DNA of 64,000 nucleotides from Streptomyces aidingensis (GTDB taxonomy: Bacteria; Actinomycetota; Actinomycetes; Streptomycetales; Streptomycetaceae): contig NZ_FOLM01000002.1 of assembly GCF_900112355.1 (NCBI RefSeq), positions 124,001 through 188,000 on the forward strand, written 5' to 3'. Positions within the stretch are counted from its first letter, which is position 1. Each line of letters starts with the position of its first letter. Below are positions 63,698-64,000 of the stretch, one piece after another. The translations under genes and the position numbers were made by a program. Below the pieces are notes generated by a model. That model did no database searches, was not told the DNA's origin, and saw only the letters and a list, made by a program, of their open reading frames with translations.

Positions 63698-64000
63698 CTA
63701 GAGGTGGTCTTCGTCGAGGGTGAGCTTCAGGACGAGGGCGGAGTGGTCGGTGAGGCCCTGCTCGCGCGGTTCGTGGTCGTAGCGGCAGGAGAGGAGACGG
63801 CCCGTGTGGGTGGTGGCGATGAAGGCGTGGTCGAAGCGGTAGCCGTTGCTTGACCGGCCGAACCAGGAGTGCTCGACGGCGTCGGGGTGGAGGTGGCGGT
63901 AGGCGTCGGTGAGGCCGGCGGCGGCGAAGGAGCGGTAGAAGTCGTACTCCCAGTCGCCGAAGACGCTGTGATGGGGGGTGTGACCGGGCTCGACGATGTT
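63698..64000 (-). CDS. C-terminal part of an endonuclease/exonuclease/phosphatase-family protein (5' end outside window)
   Basis: The minus-strand frame is open from the right edge to a TAG at 63698-63700, giving the last 100 residues. Segments DAYRHLHPDAVEHSWFGRSS, NGYRFDHAFI and GLTDHSALVL are the C-terminal EEP-family motifs with the catalytic Asp-His in TDHSALV. It is similar in layout to the complete exonuclease III at 59717 but clearly a different gene. No start codon lies in the window. It ends 5 bases from the stop of the convergent lasso-leader peptide gene. Confidence 0.75.
   Translation of the reverse strand, partial: NIVEPGHTPHHSVFGDWEYDFYRSFAAAGLTDAYRHLHPDAVEHSWFGRSSNGYRFDHAFIATTHTGRLLSCRYDHEPREQGLTDHSALVLKLTLDEDHL

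Overview
The window is high-GC actinobacterial chromosome and almost certainly Streptomyces. The supporting signs are very high GC at third codon positions, frequent GTG/TTG starts, a rodlin-type secreted protein, an LAETG (sortase E type) surface protein, the gal genes in the order galT-galE-galK, and a core gene order that matches the Streptomyces chromosome core (mazG, glmU, prs, rplY, pth; later ppc, desaturase, tetR; later ABC-F, ispE, rsmA, tatD, rsmI, pmt). I see no rRNA, tRNA, CRISPR array, complete insertion sequence or prophage.

Layout. 1-2.5 kb: the end of a DUF6716-type glycosyltransferase gene, then a SurA-N lipoprotein gene overlapping mazG. 2.5-7.0 kb: a three-gene locus in which two proteins fuse a toxin-type deaminase domain to a SUKH domain and the middle one is a SUKH protein. 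7-15.5 kb: YciI-like protein, a DivIVA/Scy-like coiled coil, glmU, prs, rplY, a secreted amidase and pth. 15.5-24.6 kb: small membrane proteins, an LAETG repeat protein, an MFS transporter, PEP carboxylase, and a desaturase translationally coupled to its TetR regulator. 24.6-31.1 kb: a single rodlin, a MarR regulator, and the galTEK operon lying between two LuxR-type regulators, one with a degenerate receiver. 31.3-43.5 kb: a PQQ-type propeller protein, ABC-F, ispE, rsmA, tatD, a small zinc-ribbon protein, rsmI, protein mannosyltransferase and a penicillin-binding protein. 43.5-46.3 kb: an ECF metal transporter (cbiO, cbiQ, cbiM) behind a sequence matching the nickel regulator Nur box. 46.5-57.1 kb: an MMPL transporter, a tricorn protease, a small charged protein, and a Baeyer-Villiger monooxygenase/hydrolase/SDR operon divergent from a MerR regulator. 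57.1-61.2 kb: a TetR/permease pair, a GNAT, exonuclease III and a PH-like membrane protein. 61.2-64 kb: a fold-back repeat element, a metallothionein-like protein, an HTH/TPR regulator, a short peptide gene with a lasso-peptide-type leader, and the end of an EEP-family nuclease gene.

How the genes work together. Several units look like coupled operons with stop/start overlaps: lipoprotein-mazG, desaturase-tetR, galT-galE, rsmA-ispE, and BVMO-hydrolase. The deaminase/SUKH locus and the lasso-leader peptide are the least explained pieces. The fold-back element, the absence of rpfB between tatD and rsmA, and many short tandem repeats at gene ends suggest local rearrangement in an otherwise conserved core. 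Assignments rest on reading motifs by eye. No database search was run.
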